From Gammaproteobacteria bacterium (lineage in GTDB: Bacteria; Pseudomonadota; Gammaproteobacteria; GCA-001735895), in NCBI GenBank assembly GCA_029882955.1, contig JAOUJX010000132.1, forward strand, positions 1 through 9,839: 9,839 nucleotides of DNA, written 5' to 3'. This document shows positions 1 to 7,382 of this stretch, piece by piece. The first letter of the stretch is position 1. Each line of letters opens with the position of its first letter. The notes beneath the pieces are model-generated. The model saw only the letters and a program-made list of their open reading frames with translations, was not told the origin of the DNA and made no database searches. A program made the position numbers and the translations under genes.

Positions 1-365
1 AGTTTGATACAATGAGCTTGCTTATAACTTCTTGAAACCAAACGAAGAATCAGGCCTTGGCACATTGTAATACGATCCTGTCGCAAATACTAAAATTGAT
101 ACCGAGACAGAGCCTGCCCCGTGAAACGTTTTGGGTATGAATTCGAGACACTGGCAAAACAGCATCATAGCGGCCGATCTTTCCGGTCGGCCTCTGGTTG
201 ATCGCAGTTTATCAGTCTGGTCTTTGCTCAATTATCGGAGGTGTACCTGGAAATTGAATTCACCCCCCTCTATCATCTGTTCGATAGAGTCAGTATCGAT
301 TGAAATACAAGCACTAATATTATTAAACAGGTCACATCCATTTAAACCGCCACCAGAACACCCCA
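1..365. other. Left-end stretch without a recognisable gene
   Basis: No open frame here resembles a protein family I know. A plus-strand frame at 131-385 overlaps the tail of the macroglobulin gene and has no family motif. On the minus strand a 44-codon frame (366-232) begins on the stop codon of the macroglobulin gene, and the same frame reopens after one TAA and runs to position 22. Neither half is recognisable. The only clear structure is an inverted repeat at 172-192. Nothing resembling pbpC, the frequent partner of bacterial macroglobulins, lies downstream of the macroglobulin gene. The stretch may be decayed coding sequence or plain intergenic DNA. Confidence 0.5.
172..192. repeat. Short inverted repeat (8-bp stem, 5-base loop)
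   Basis: GGCCGATC at 172-179 pairs with GGTCGGCC at 185-192, with one G-T wobble, around the loop TTTCC. No T-run follows on either strand, so it is not a standard intrinsic terminator. It lies about 170 bases beyond the macroglobulin stop codon and could be an RNA-stabilising hairpin or chance. Confidence 0.35.
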
Positions 366-366
366 T
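232..366 (-). CDS. Possible 44-residue ORF coupled to the macroglobulin stop (doubtful)
   Basis: The macroglobulin stop TGA (368-366) overlaps an ATG (366-364) as TGATG, a layout seen in translationally coupled genes. The frame runs 44 codons to a TAA at 234-232, beginning MGCSGGG and ending QVHLR. The peptide has three cysteines in its first 20 residues, but no signal peptide and no motif I recognise. A Shine-Dalgarno-like GAGG ends only 2 bases before the ATG, which is too close for ordinary initiation. The frame continues for another 69 codons after the TAA. It could be a real small protein, a broken longer one, or chance. Confidence 0.15.
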   Translation of the reverse strand: MGCSGGGLNGCDLFNNISACISIDTDSIEQMIEGGEFNFQVHLR

Positions 367-3300
367 CACCTCGCACTCACAATAACACTAACACCCTCCA
401 CCCAATCCTTATCCTCATCAGTATAATAAAGATAGGCACGGCTAGCCGGCCCAGTATAAATACCCGGAATAACTGCGGTAAGGCTGATTGGAATGATTCG
501 TTTTTCACCAGCCTTCAGTGCGCGCCAGTATAAAATTATCTCGCGACCGATCACTTCGTAAGCGCTAATTCGCTCCGCTCCGACTAATTCTTTTAGCTGA
601 TCGTGACGCACTTCCAGGCCAGCGGGGATGCCTATAATGGCAATCGGTGTCGGCGCATTTTTATTGCCTACGGTAATAACAGCTTCCATTTCCAGGGGCT
701 CGCCTTCATTGATTTCAGTATCGGAAATACGGGTTTCCAGCCTGGTCTGGGTTGCTTCGCTGCTCACGGGCAAACTGGTGTTGTAGGTGACCTCAAATGC
801 GAAAGGCATTTTACTGCCATCTTCCATTTTCAGTGCGAGACGGTGCTCACCGGGAGCAAGGGCTGCGGATATGTCGGGTAGCTCGATGGCGCCTTTCGAG
901 TCTTTGTCGAATTCCACGGCTTTGCCAAATGGTTTGCCGTCAACGAAAAGTTGAACTGAACCGGGGTTTTTCGGTTTGGCGCGAGCTGCGTCGTAGGCGT
1001 TAATCGCTTTAAGCGCGAGAATAGTCGACTGGGTAGAGCCGAAGCGACCTGATTTGATTTGCTCGAATAGCCACTTCATGGATACTTCGACCTGGGCGGC
1101 CCATTGTGCGTCATCCTTCAGCCATGCCAGTAGTGCGAGGCTGGTTGCTTCTATCACGAGTGCATCGCCACCGGATTGGGTGATCGAGGTGACAGCGCCA
1201 CTGATCGCGCCTTCCTTGTTGACAGCGGCAGCGAGTTTTTTAGATAAGGTGGTTGCCCCTGTGTTGTCCCCTGCCAAATAAAGAATATTGGCGGCTAGCG
1301 AAACAATGTAGTTATCGCTACTCTTGATTGCCTGCTTTTTAATGGCGGCAATTTCTTTCTTTAATGACTCGGGTTTTTCACCACTTTCTAATAGAGCCCA
1401 GACAATATATGCGTTGGTGGTAGGTGCCGGCGCGCGACCAAAACTATCCAGCGCTTGTTCGTTACGTTTGAAGCCTCCTTTGCCATCGCGACGCTGGAGT
1501 AACCAGTCGCGGGTGCGCTTAATCATCGTCTCGTCAACCGGCATGACCCTCGCCATGTCGACGAACTCCATCAAACCGTAGGCCGTTAGTGCTTCATGGG
1601 CGGGGTTGGCCCCAAACCATTCGTAGCCTTTGCCCTCGGATTCGAAGCCGATCAATTTTTTGTACCCGGCGTTCAGCAGTTTCTTCGCTTTCGCGATTTT
1701 TTCGGGGCTGACACCCTGATGGCTGGTGAAGTACTGCTGAGCCATGACTAACGGATAGTTAGAAGAACTGGTTTGTTCGAAGCAGCCGATGGGTTGTCGC
1801 AGCAGGGCATTCAACGCTTCTTCCATATTCGCGAGCGGCGATGGGTAAACTTTGACAAGGCTAGCCAGGCTACCCGGCTCCATCTCCCCGGGGATAACAA
1901 GTCGGGTATCGAAGCTGTTATCCGGCCCAAGCAAACCGCCATGGTTAATGCTAATCGGAAATCCCTTCGGTTTGATTGTTAGTGTGCGAGTCACGCTATC
2001 GGCATAAGGGCCTGCCGCGGCAGTCAGACTTAACGGAAAACTTCCGGGTCTGGTTGCTATCATATGCACTAAGCGGCGAGCACGTTCACCCGCGACCAGA
2101 GTTATTGGTTTCACCTGGGTAATACTAACGCCTTCACCCTTAACCAACAGGTTGGCCGAACTGATATCCTCATTGGAGGCATTAACCAGGGAAACGGGTA
2201 ATTCGATAATATCTCCCACTGTTACTTCCAGCGGCATTTTGGGTTCGATATAAAAGGGCTCAACCGAATTGATAACGATGTCATTGCTGCCTAGCGCACC
2301 GTTATGTCCAAACGCATCTCCCATCACACGGAAAGTCGTCACGCTATCGGACAGGCCAAATTTAACCGTTGCCTTGCCATCGCGGGCGCCGGTACGAATC
2401 CCTTTGTGCCAGTACAGTGTTTCGGTGAAATCGATTCGATCATTAGCTTTGCGGTTGGCTCGAACCTGATAAGCGTATTCTCGTATACTTATCATCGGGG
2501 GTAGCATCGGCTCCATTGCAATGTCGGCTTCGGCCAGAAATCCCTGTGGTTCCTGCGCCCGATTATTATTGGCTGCTTCGTTGTTGGCTATTTTCTTTTC
2601 GGGTTGAGCGTTTTCGACGAATGCTTTTTCTTTTTGCCTGCCATCCTCACCAGCAATTTCCTCCACCGGCACGGCGGCGGCGAACATATCATTTTCCGGC
2701 TTCTGCAGCATACCAACTGCTAGTGGGTAGATTTCTTCGGGTTGTCGTTCGGCCAGTACGCGCTTTGCCTGCTCCGGGTAAGACTGTTCGATTTCGTCGT
2801 AACGAACTAGAATAAATCGTCGCCAGCCCTGTGTGCCGAGCAGTAAATCAAGTGCCTGTGGTGCTTGGAGATTTCGTGCATCGAGGTAAATATGCGCGTC
2901 GGCCAGGTCGAGAACTTCGTTTTCCAGATACACCATCACCGGTAAACGTGGCGACTGTTCACGTTTCTCGATTATTTCTAAAACGGCATCGTCGGTCACG
3001 GTAAGGCCAACCACGGCCTCGACAGGTTTTCCATTCTCATCCGTGGTGAGGATGTCGAGAGAGACTTCTGAGCCTGGAATAAAAGGTCCGGTGCCCGCCT
3101 GAATATCAACATTGATAGAGAATTTAGGTGCGCGGTAAACCAGGCGTTCGGCGAGTGGATTTCCTGCGGCATCCCATGCGGTCACAATGAGTACGCCTTC
3201 GCTATCTTTTGCATCGAGTGAAATGATTTTGCTTTTGCTTTTGCTGCTAATAGCGCCTTTATCTAAAAGCACTTCGCGCTTGTGAAGAGTTAAAGATGCG

Positions 3301-4451
3301 ACTGGATTAACGCTATTGGACGTGACTTCAACTGAAACATCCTGTTCGTAACGAAAAGTATTCTGTGTACTTTTAATCACTGTTCCGCTCGATTTTATGT
3401 CTGGTAGTGCGAAGTGACGATTAATACCGGAAGGAGCGTCCAACACCAGAGCATAGTGTTTACCGATTTCAGGCAGGATGGTGAAAATCCCTCGCCCTTC
3501 GTGCTCAGTGGTCAGTTTTGCCACGGCTAGAATTCCAGGCTTATCGTTTTCAATTTCAACAATTCGTCCCTCGATATCCGCGGGTTTGCCATCGGGTCGT
3601 CTGGCCTGTACATAAACCCGGCTCGCCAGGCCCGCGATCAAATCTCCACCTTCCGGGTAGAAGGTAATATCCATCGTCTGAAGTAAAATAGGTAAGGTTT
3701 TGCTGGCGGTTTCGACAACACCGCCGTCTTCGATAATAAAGGACAGACTGCCATCGCCAACGGATATTTTCTGCGGCAAATTAAATTCTGTAGAAAAAGT
3801 GCCATCGGCTGAGATAACGTAACCCGATTTATTGAAAACCTCAGTGCCATCGACACGTGCAAGCACGGTAATCTTTGCACCTTCCGGCACCCCGCCCTCG
3901 GCGCGATCAACTTTAATGCTTGCCTGTACTAAATCACCCGGACCATAGCCTTCGCGGGTAAATTCGATTTGGGTTTTTAAGCGTGGTGTGCGATATGCAC
4001 GAATCTCGAAACTACGCTCAGTTTCTGGAATGCCCATCACCGGGCTTGTAATCAGCGCTGTGTATTGACCACCAGCCGTACCCTGTGGGATGTCCCATTT
4101 AATTCCGGCAGTGCTATTGTCGCCTGCACCGTATCCCTGAAAGACAAAATCTCCTTTGGGACCTCGAATTTTAACGTCTATACCGATTTGGCCGTTTTTG
4201 ATGGGGGAATTTACCGGGGTATTGTCTGCCGCGTTTAAAAATACGGCCCGTAAGTAAAGCGACTCCCCTTCGCGGTATACAGGTTTGTCGGTGCTGGCAT
4301 AAATAAGATAACGCTCGTCGCCACCCAGGTCTTGAGCTGTGATTATTGACTCTAAGTTACTGTCTGTTGCGGCCCAGGCTGCGGGCCAGATAGCAAGAAA
4401 GAGCGTAGCCAGGAATCCGCTAAGCTTTATTATTCGTTTAAAAGTCAGCAC
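366..4451 (-). CDS. Alpha-2-macroglobulin family protein, periplasmic, thioester-containing
   Basis: This is a bacterial alpha-2-macroglobulin, a protease trap: a protease cuts the bait region, the protein changes shape, and a reactive thioester bonds covalently to the attacker. Residues 1-27 are a Sec signal peptide ending AWA before ATD. There is no lipobox cysteine, so the mature protein should be soluble in the periplasm, unlike E. coli YfhM, which is a lipoprotein. Macroglobulin domains begin near residue 50 (KPVYREGESLYLR). A low-complexity Asn/Ala/Glu stretch at about 590-655 is the probable bait region. The conserved segment TETLYWHKGIRTG...SVTTFRV lies at 676-708. The thioester motif GCFEQ is at 889-893, with Cys890 and Gln893 as the bonding pair, and Cys890 is the only cysteine I can find in the protein. 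A helical thioester domain follows to about 1160, then C-terminal macroglobulin domains. At 1361 residues it is shorter than YfhM or YfaS (about 1500-1650). The GTG start is supported by GAGGAAAGGA just upstream. No pbpC lies beside it. Confidence 0.95.
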   Translation of the reverse strand: MLTFKRIIKLSGFLATLFLAIWPAAWAATDSNLESIITAQDLGGDERYLIYASTDKPVYREGESLYLRAVFLNAADNTPVNSPIKNGQIGIDVKIRGPKGDFVFQGYGAGDNSTAGIKWDIPQGTAGGQYTALITSPVMGIPETERSFEIRAYRTPRLKTQIEFTREGYGPGDLVQASIKVDRAEGGVPEGAKITVLARVDGTEVFNKSGYVISADGTFSTEFNLPQKISVGDGSLSFIIEDGGVVETASKTLPILLQTMDITFYPEGGDLIAGLASRVYVQARRPDGKPADIEGRIVEIENDKPGILAVAKLTTEHEGRGIFTILPEIGKHYALVLDAPSGINRHFALPDIKSSGTVIKSTQNTFRYEQDVSVEVTSNSVNPVASLTLHKREVLLDKGAISSKSKSKIISLDAKDSEGVLIVTAWDAAGNPLAERLVYRAPKFSINVDIQAGTGPFIPGSEVSLDILTTDENGKPVEAVVGLTVTDDAVLEIIEKREQSPRLPVMVYLENEVLDLADAHIYLDARNLQAPQALDLLLGTQGWRRFILVRYDEIEQSYPEQAKRVLAERQPEEIYPLAVGMLQKPENDMFAAAVPVEEIAGEDGRQKEKAFVENAQPEKKIANNEAANNNRAQEPQGFLAEADIAMEPMLPPMISIREYAYQVRANRKANDRIDFTETLYWHKGIRTGARDGKATVKFGLSDSVTTFRVMGDAFGHNGALGSNDIVINSVEPFYIEPKMPLEVTVGDIIELPVSLVNASNEDISSANLLVKGEGVSITQVKPITLVAGERARRLVHMIATRPGSFPLSLTAAAGPYADSVTRTLTIKPKGFPISINHGGLLGPDNSFDTRLVIPGEMEPGSLASLVKVYPSPLANMEEALNALLRQPIGCFEQTSSSNYPLVMAQQYFTSHQGVSPEKIAKAKKLLNAGYKKLIGFESEGKGYEWFGANPAHEALTAYGLMEFVDMARVMPVDETMIKRTRDWLLQRRDGKGGFKRNEQALDSFGRAPAPTTNAYIVWALLESGEKPESLKKEIAAIKKQAIKSSDNYIVSLAANILYLAGDNTGATTLSKKLAAAVNKEGAISGAVTSITQSGGDALVIEATSLALLAWLKDDAQWAAQVEVSMKWLFEQIKSGRFGSTQSTILALKAINAYDAARAKPKNPGSVQLFVDGKPFGKAVEFDKDSKGAIELPDISAALAPGEHRLALKMEDGSKMPFAFEVTYNTSLPVSSEATQTRLETRISDTEINEGEPLEMEAVITVGNKNAPTPIAIIGIPAGLEVRHDQLKELVGAERISAYEVIGREIILYWRALKAGEKRIIPISLTAVIPGIYTGPASRAYLYYTDEDKDWVEGVSVIVSAR

Positions 4452-4453
4452 AA

Positions 4454-4463
4454 TCCTTTCCTC
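4454..4463 (-). promoter_or_regulatory. Ribosome binding site of the macroglobulin gene
   Basis: GAGGAAAGGA precedes the GTG start at 4451, with GAGG 8 bases upstream of it. This purine block is what supports choosing the GTG; no in-frame ATG occurs in the signal peptide. An AT-rich stretch at about 4490-4550 probably holds the promoter, but I cannot fix -35 and -10 boxes with confidence. Confidence 0.6.
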
Positions 4464-4552
4464 TTAAGTTTCGAGTTGTGGCTAGAGACTTTACGATAAA
4501 ATTAATGCGAAGTGAGTATTGAAAGTAATTGTTTACAAAAACTTTACCTAAG

Positions 4553-4660
4553 CCGGAGATGCCTCGCGGCGGACATTTTGGTGCCATGGAGGAACCGCAG
4601 CTATTAGTTGACGATATTCGGGCTTTTGCGCGGAGTATTGGCTGGGTTCATGCGGGTTAG
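4553..4660 (+). pseudogene. C-terminal remnant of an epoxide hydrolase (alpha/beta hydrolase)
   Basis: A short plus-strand frame translates as PEMPRGGHFGAMEEPQLL and continues VDDIRAFARSIGWVHAG to a TAG at 4658-4660. The pattern RGGHF-AMEEP-LLVDDIRAF is the characteristic C-terminus of bacterial epoxide hydrolases, and the His in GGHF is the catalytic histidine of that family. Nothing of the remaining roughly 300-350 residues is present: upstream, the sequence becomes AT-rich and the frame meets a stop at 4526-4528. An ATG happens to stand at 4559, but a 33-residue piece with only one catalytic residue cannot be an enzyme. The best reading is the surviving 3' end of a deleted gene, between two minus-strand genes. 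Confidence 0.72.
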
Positions 4661-4738
4661 GTGCCGAGTCAAACATTCCAACATTAGATCTGTCAGACTA
4701 CTGCGCGCCCGAATTCAGTCCAATCTGAAATCAATTAG

Positions 4739-5959
4739 CTAGCCAGCGAGCGCTGTACCTGGGCAAGCCTGAACCTGGTCACGGCCATTAGATTTGGCTA
4801 AATATAAGGCTTTATCGGCTGATTTGATTAGAGCCTCGCCGCTAAGTCCATGATGTGGAAAAACCGCTATTCCGATTGAGCTGGAAATTTTCCCGAGATA
4901 ATTATTATCAAATTCCAGATGTAATTCTCGCATGCGTTCGAGCAGGCTGAGCGCACGTATTTCGGTAGTTTCCAGGTCAGCTCCCGGAAGAATAATTACA
5001 AATTCTTCGCCTCCATAGCGGCACGGAATGTCCTCCCCTCGTGTCAGTTTAAATAAGAGATCCGCCACTCTCTGTAAAACATAATCCCCGGCGTCGTGAC
5101 CATATTCATCGTTAAATTTTTTAAAATGATCTACATCTATCACCATAATGCCAATCGAAGACTTATGCCGATCGGCACTTTTTATCTCACGGGTAAGTGA
5201 TTCACCCAGATACCTTCGATTAAATAAATTAGTTAGCGGGTCACGTACGGCCAAATCTTTGGTTTCGAGTATCAATTGCTCGGCCTCTACTACCTCCGTT
5301 GTTAACTGGCGGCCTTGTAATAATTGTCTGTAGAGGTTGTAAATTAACAATATGCCGACGATGACGGTTACGAACATGATTGACATGACGGTGTCAAATT
5401 CTCCTAGCCAGGTCTCTTTCTGAATTTTGCGGACCCTGACCATTTCGGTATTTGTGACAATAGCGGTTTCTCGAATTCGCGGACTGAGCCTGTCGAGTTC
5501 ATGAATAAACTCTGTATAAAATTGTAGATTTCCAGGTTTTAGATTAATCAAACGTTCATCATAGGCATTCAAGACCTGCTTAAGGTCGGCGACTGTCTTA
5601 ATGGCTGGTTTAGCATCGCTTAGAAATTTCCAGGCAAACGAATTTGCCGAATACACATTAACGCGACTCCATAAGATATCCAGTCGAGTTAGATACATCT
5701 CCTTATCTACCTGCCCTGTGCTGGTCGTATAATTAGTCAAGGCAGTGCGAAAACGCCAAAACTCTGTATCTAATTGCGTAGCCGCCCAGAGAGGATATTC
5801 GACTATGCTTTCACGTATTTCGGCCTTCCCTACACGAAGATTATAAATGCTGATAACCATGCTTGTGAAAAAAAAGATCACGATGATAGACAACGCAGCT
5901 TTTTGAAGTACAGGCGATTTCGAACTGCGCTTCGTACGGCTATCGCGGGAATCGGACAT
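4739..5959 (-). CDS. Membrane-anchored GGDEF diguanylate cyclase
   Basis: The enzyme makes cyclic di-GMP from two GTP at the inner membrane. Residues 20-40 and about 190-208 are membrane helices enclosing a ~150-residue periplasmic domain of unrecognised type, rich in charged helix-like sequence. After a short linker, the GGDEF domain spans about 236-400. It starts with the usual RDPLTNLFNRRYL segment (239-251), then VIDVDHFKKFND with metal-binding Asp275, and the active-site signature GGEEF at 316-320. RGED at 307-310, five residues before the signature, matches the RxxD inhibitory site, so product feedback inhibition is expected. No EAL or HD-GYP domain is present. The start lies 7 bases after the stop of the upstream oxidoreductase-fold gene and has no clear ribosome binding site, which suggests translational coupling. 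That partner probably supplies or senses the periplasmic signal. Confidence 0.95.
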   Translation of the reverse strand: MSDSRDSRTKRSSKSPVLQKAALSIIVIFFFTSMVISIYNLRVGKAEIRESIVEYPLWAATQLDTEFWRFRTALTNYTTSTGQVDKEMYLTRLDILWSRVNVYSANSFAWKFLSDAKPAIKTVADLKQVLNAYDERLINLKPGNLQFYTEFIHELDRLSPRIRETAIVTNTEMVRVRKIQKETWLGEFDTVMSIMFVTVIVGILLIYNLYRQLLQGRQLTTEVVEAEQLILETKDLAVRDPLTNLFNRRYLGESLTREIKSADRHKSSIGIMVIDVDHFKKFNDEYGHDAGDYVLQRVADLLFKLTRGEDIPCRYGGEEFVIILPGADLETTEIRALSLLERMRELHLEFDNNYLGKISSSIGIAVFPHHGLSGEALIKSADKALYLAKSNGRDQVQACPGTALAG

Positions 5960-5966
5960 TTACTAT

Positions 5967-6485
5967 CTATTCAACTACTATTTTGACCAATTGCCAGATC
6001 CATCTACTATCGGTGGTTTCGTTACGTAATTCGGGATGATCATCTTTGGGGTATACAATCCAGATCGGACCCTTGTCTCGGCGACTGAGTACTTTCCCGT
6101 TCATGCTAGTAGCGAGGATGACATCGTAATCATAGAAATCAGAAACAGGAATCGTAATTTTGTAGTCGTTGATAGCCACTGCATGAATTTTACTGCCACT
6201 AGCGCCGACCGCTTTCATCAGATCACGACCCAATACACCGGTAAACTTTTCTTTTCCATCGGTCCAGGTCGTTGAAGTATTGATTACCGACGTCGCCATT
6301 GCAGCCAACATTTCTTTATCGAAGCGGGCCACCCCATCTCCGTTAGTATTGCTAATTGAACCGGATATGGTAAGTATTATGGGGCCTTGAGGCTGACCCA
6401 GGTTCTCACCGATGGCGAGCCCTGAAATCATGAAAACACACAGGAAAGTCAGCGTGGCTTTCGTAAGGTTCGCAGGCCAGATCAT
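5967..6485 (-). CDS. Secreted molybdopterin-oxidoreductase-fold protein paired with the diguanylate cyclase
   Basis: This 172-residue protein has a signal peptide (about 1-24, ending SGLA) and a single small domain resembling the molybdopterin-binding fold of sulfite-oxidase-type enzymes. The matching features are FTGVLGRDLMKAVGASG (81-97), INDYKITIPVSD (105-116), RDKGPIWIVYP (136-146) and the closing HPELRN...SRWIWQL block (150-166). Related short proteins are annotated as molybdopterin-dependent oxidoreductases and often lie next to GGDEF or kinase genes. The only cysteine is at residue 16, inside the signal peptide, so the mature protein has no thiolate to coordinate molybdenum. I infer a ligand-binding or sensory role rather than catalysis. 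It is the first gene of an operon with the cyclase. The ATG start at 6485 has GGGGAT 7 bases upstream. Confidence 0.82.
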   Translation of the reverse strand: MIWPANLTKATLTFLCVFMISGLAIGENLGQPQGPIILTISGSISNTNGDGVARFDKEMLAAMATSVINTSTTWTDGKEKFTGVLGRDLMKAVGASGSKIHAVAINDYKITIPVSDFYDYDVILATSMNGKVLSRRDKGPIWIVYPKDDHPELRNETTDSRWIWQLVKIVVE

Positions 6486-6676
6486 TTAAACTATCCCCAG
6501 AAAAATATCGTGCTGTTCAAAAGAGTATTAGTATATTTTATCATCGTTATTATCCATACTAGTTTTAAGGATACAGAGTATCTTGCCCACTAGAAATTAA
6601 ATACTGATCTTACGACCAAAGGCCTATTAAGGCAGACAAACGGTGCGATTGATGAGCGCGAATTCCAGCGACCCCG

Positions 6677-6690
6677 GGGTGAATTCACCC
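6677..6690. repeat. Perfect 14-bp palindrome
   Basis: GGGTGAATTCACCC reads identically on both strands and overlaps an 8-bp palindrome, CCCCGGGG, at 6672-6679. It lies in the GC-rich island about 190 bases upstream of the oxidoreductase-fold gene. It could be an operator for a dimeric regulator or part of a dispersed repeat, but I see no second copy of it in this window. Confidence 0.4.
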
Positions 6691-6725
6691 GGTTGTTCGG
6701 TATCGACTACTTAGATTAGAAGCAC

Positions 6726-6754
6726 AAAAAATAAAGCCCGCATATGCGGGCTTT
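6726..6754 (-). terminator. Rho-independent terminator of the FG-GAP lipoprotein gene
   Basis: AAAGCCCGCAT at 6733-6743 is followed directly by its complement ATGCGGGCTTT (6744-6754). On the minus strand the hairpin is followed by six Ts (6731-6726), so it terminates transcription coming from 6775 and above. It starts 20 bases after that gene's stop. An outer pair of arms (TTAGATT at 6711-6717 and AATCTAA at 6755-6761) could lengthen the stem. No T-run follows on the plus strand. Confidence 0.85.
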
Positions 6755-6774
6755 AATCTAAAAAAATCTAATAA

Positions 6775-7323
6775 TCAACACACGTACACGACACCCGCGT
6801 CTAAAGCCACCTCACCCGGCGTGCTATCGTTGCTCGTGCTACTACTGCTTTCCAACAGCGCACTCACGGCCAGCGTGCTACCGTCTACGCCCAGGCTGAC
6901 CGAATAACCGAACATATCCCTCCCCCCGGTATTGCTGGCTTTGAGGTAACCAATCGCCTCGACCAGTGAACCTGTCACAAGGACTGCATTGCTGTCGGTA
7001 CAACCGGTGGCATTACAGCTTTGCAGTATGTAACTAGCATTCAGGCGTGCATATAAAGGCACGATGTGATCGAGGCTTTGTGTGTTCTGAGTGATATCAC
7101 TGCCCACCTGAACATAACCCGAGCTACCATCCGGGTTTTCCAGTAGTTTGTAATGAGTCGCATCCGACACATCGGTCCAGCCAAAACGAAAGGTTTTGCT
7201 GGCAAAGCTTAGTGTTGCCTGTGCCGCAGTAGCTGGTGCCGAGCCGCCACCGCCACAGGCTGCCAGTAAAGGTAAGGCTAATAGTAAGTAGAACGCGGTA
7301 ATTACTAATTTTTAGGTATTCAC
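6775..7323 (-). pseudogene. FG-GAP repeat lipoprotein, interrupted and truncated
   Basis: Read from a GTG at 7323-7321, the frame gives MNT, a TAA stop (7314-7312), then KLVITAFYLLLALPLLAAC followed by GGGGSAP. This is a lipoprotein signal peptide with lipobox LAAC, the lipid-bearing Cys being codon 23. One base change (AAA to TAA) would explain the stop. The mature part has a fibronectin-III-like segment (FGWTDVSDATHYKLLENPDG to YILQSCNATGCTDSN) and one FG-GAP repeat (MFGYSVSLGVDGSTLAVSA, then DAGVVYV), and then ends. Relatives in marine gammaproteobacteria normally continue with several such repeats, so the C-terminus is also lost. The protein would be exported and lipid-anchored if made. 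Translation could only begin downstream of the stop, for example at the GTG at 7170, which would remove the signal peptide. No good ribosome binding site precedes 7323. A sequencing error at the stop is possible, but would not explain the missing repeats. Confidence 0.72.
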
Positions 7324-7382
7324 TTTATTTTTATTCTCTTGTCTTTTTGATGCCGCCAAATTTGAACTACCCTAAGCTGCTG

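Larger units (their letters stand above)
6486..6774. other. Intergenic region upstream of the oxidoreductase/cyclase operon
   Basis: The part next to 6485 is AT-rich (about 6500-6600) and should contain the operon promoter, though I cannot assign boxes reliably. A GC-richer island at about 6610-6710 contains a perfect palindrome. It is open in one plus-strand frame (6594-6719) with no start codon and no recognisable motif. The remainder is the terminator described separately. Confidence 0.4.

Noticed and set aside
8..124. Plus-strand frame YNELAYNFLKPNEESG with a later continuation after one stop
   Set aside because: It faintly recalls a TPR-like helix but is too short, has a stop at each end and no start codon.
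131..385. 84-codon plus-strand ORF at the left end
   Set aside because: No family motif, overlaps the 3' end of the macroglobulin gene antisense, and has no convincing ribosome binding site.
2516..2815. 99-codon plus-strand ORF inside the macroglobulin gene
   Set aside because: Antisense shadow of a long, clearly coding frame. The protein is Arg/Pro/Phe-rich without a motif.
3638..3910. 90-codon minus-strand ORF within the macroglobulin gene
   Set aside because: Shifted frame of the same gene; no domain.
4703..4738. Small inverted repeat (TTCAG/CTGAA) downstream of the cyclase gene as a terminator
   Set aside because: Only a 5-bp stem without a T-run; not enough to call.
6594..6719. Plus-strand open frame reading AIDEREFQRPRGEFTRLFG in the intergenic island
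   Set aside because: Lacks a start codon and any family resemblance. The regular look comes from the GC-rich palindromes.
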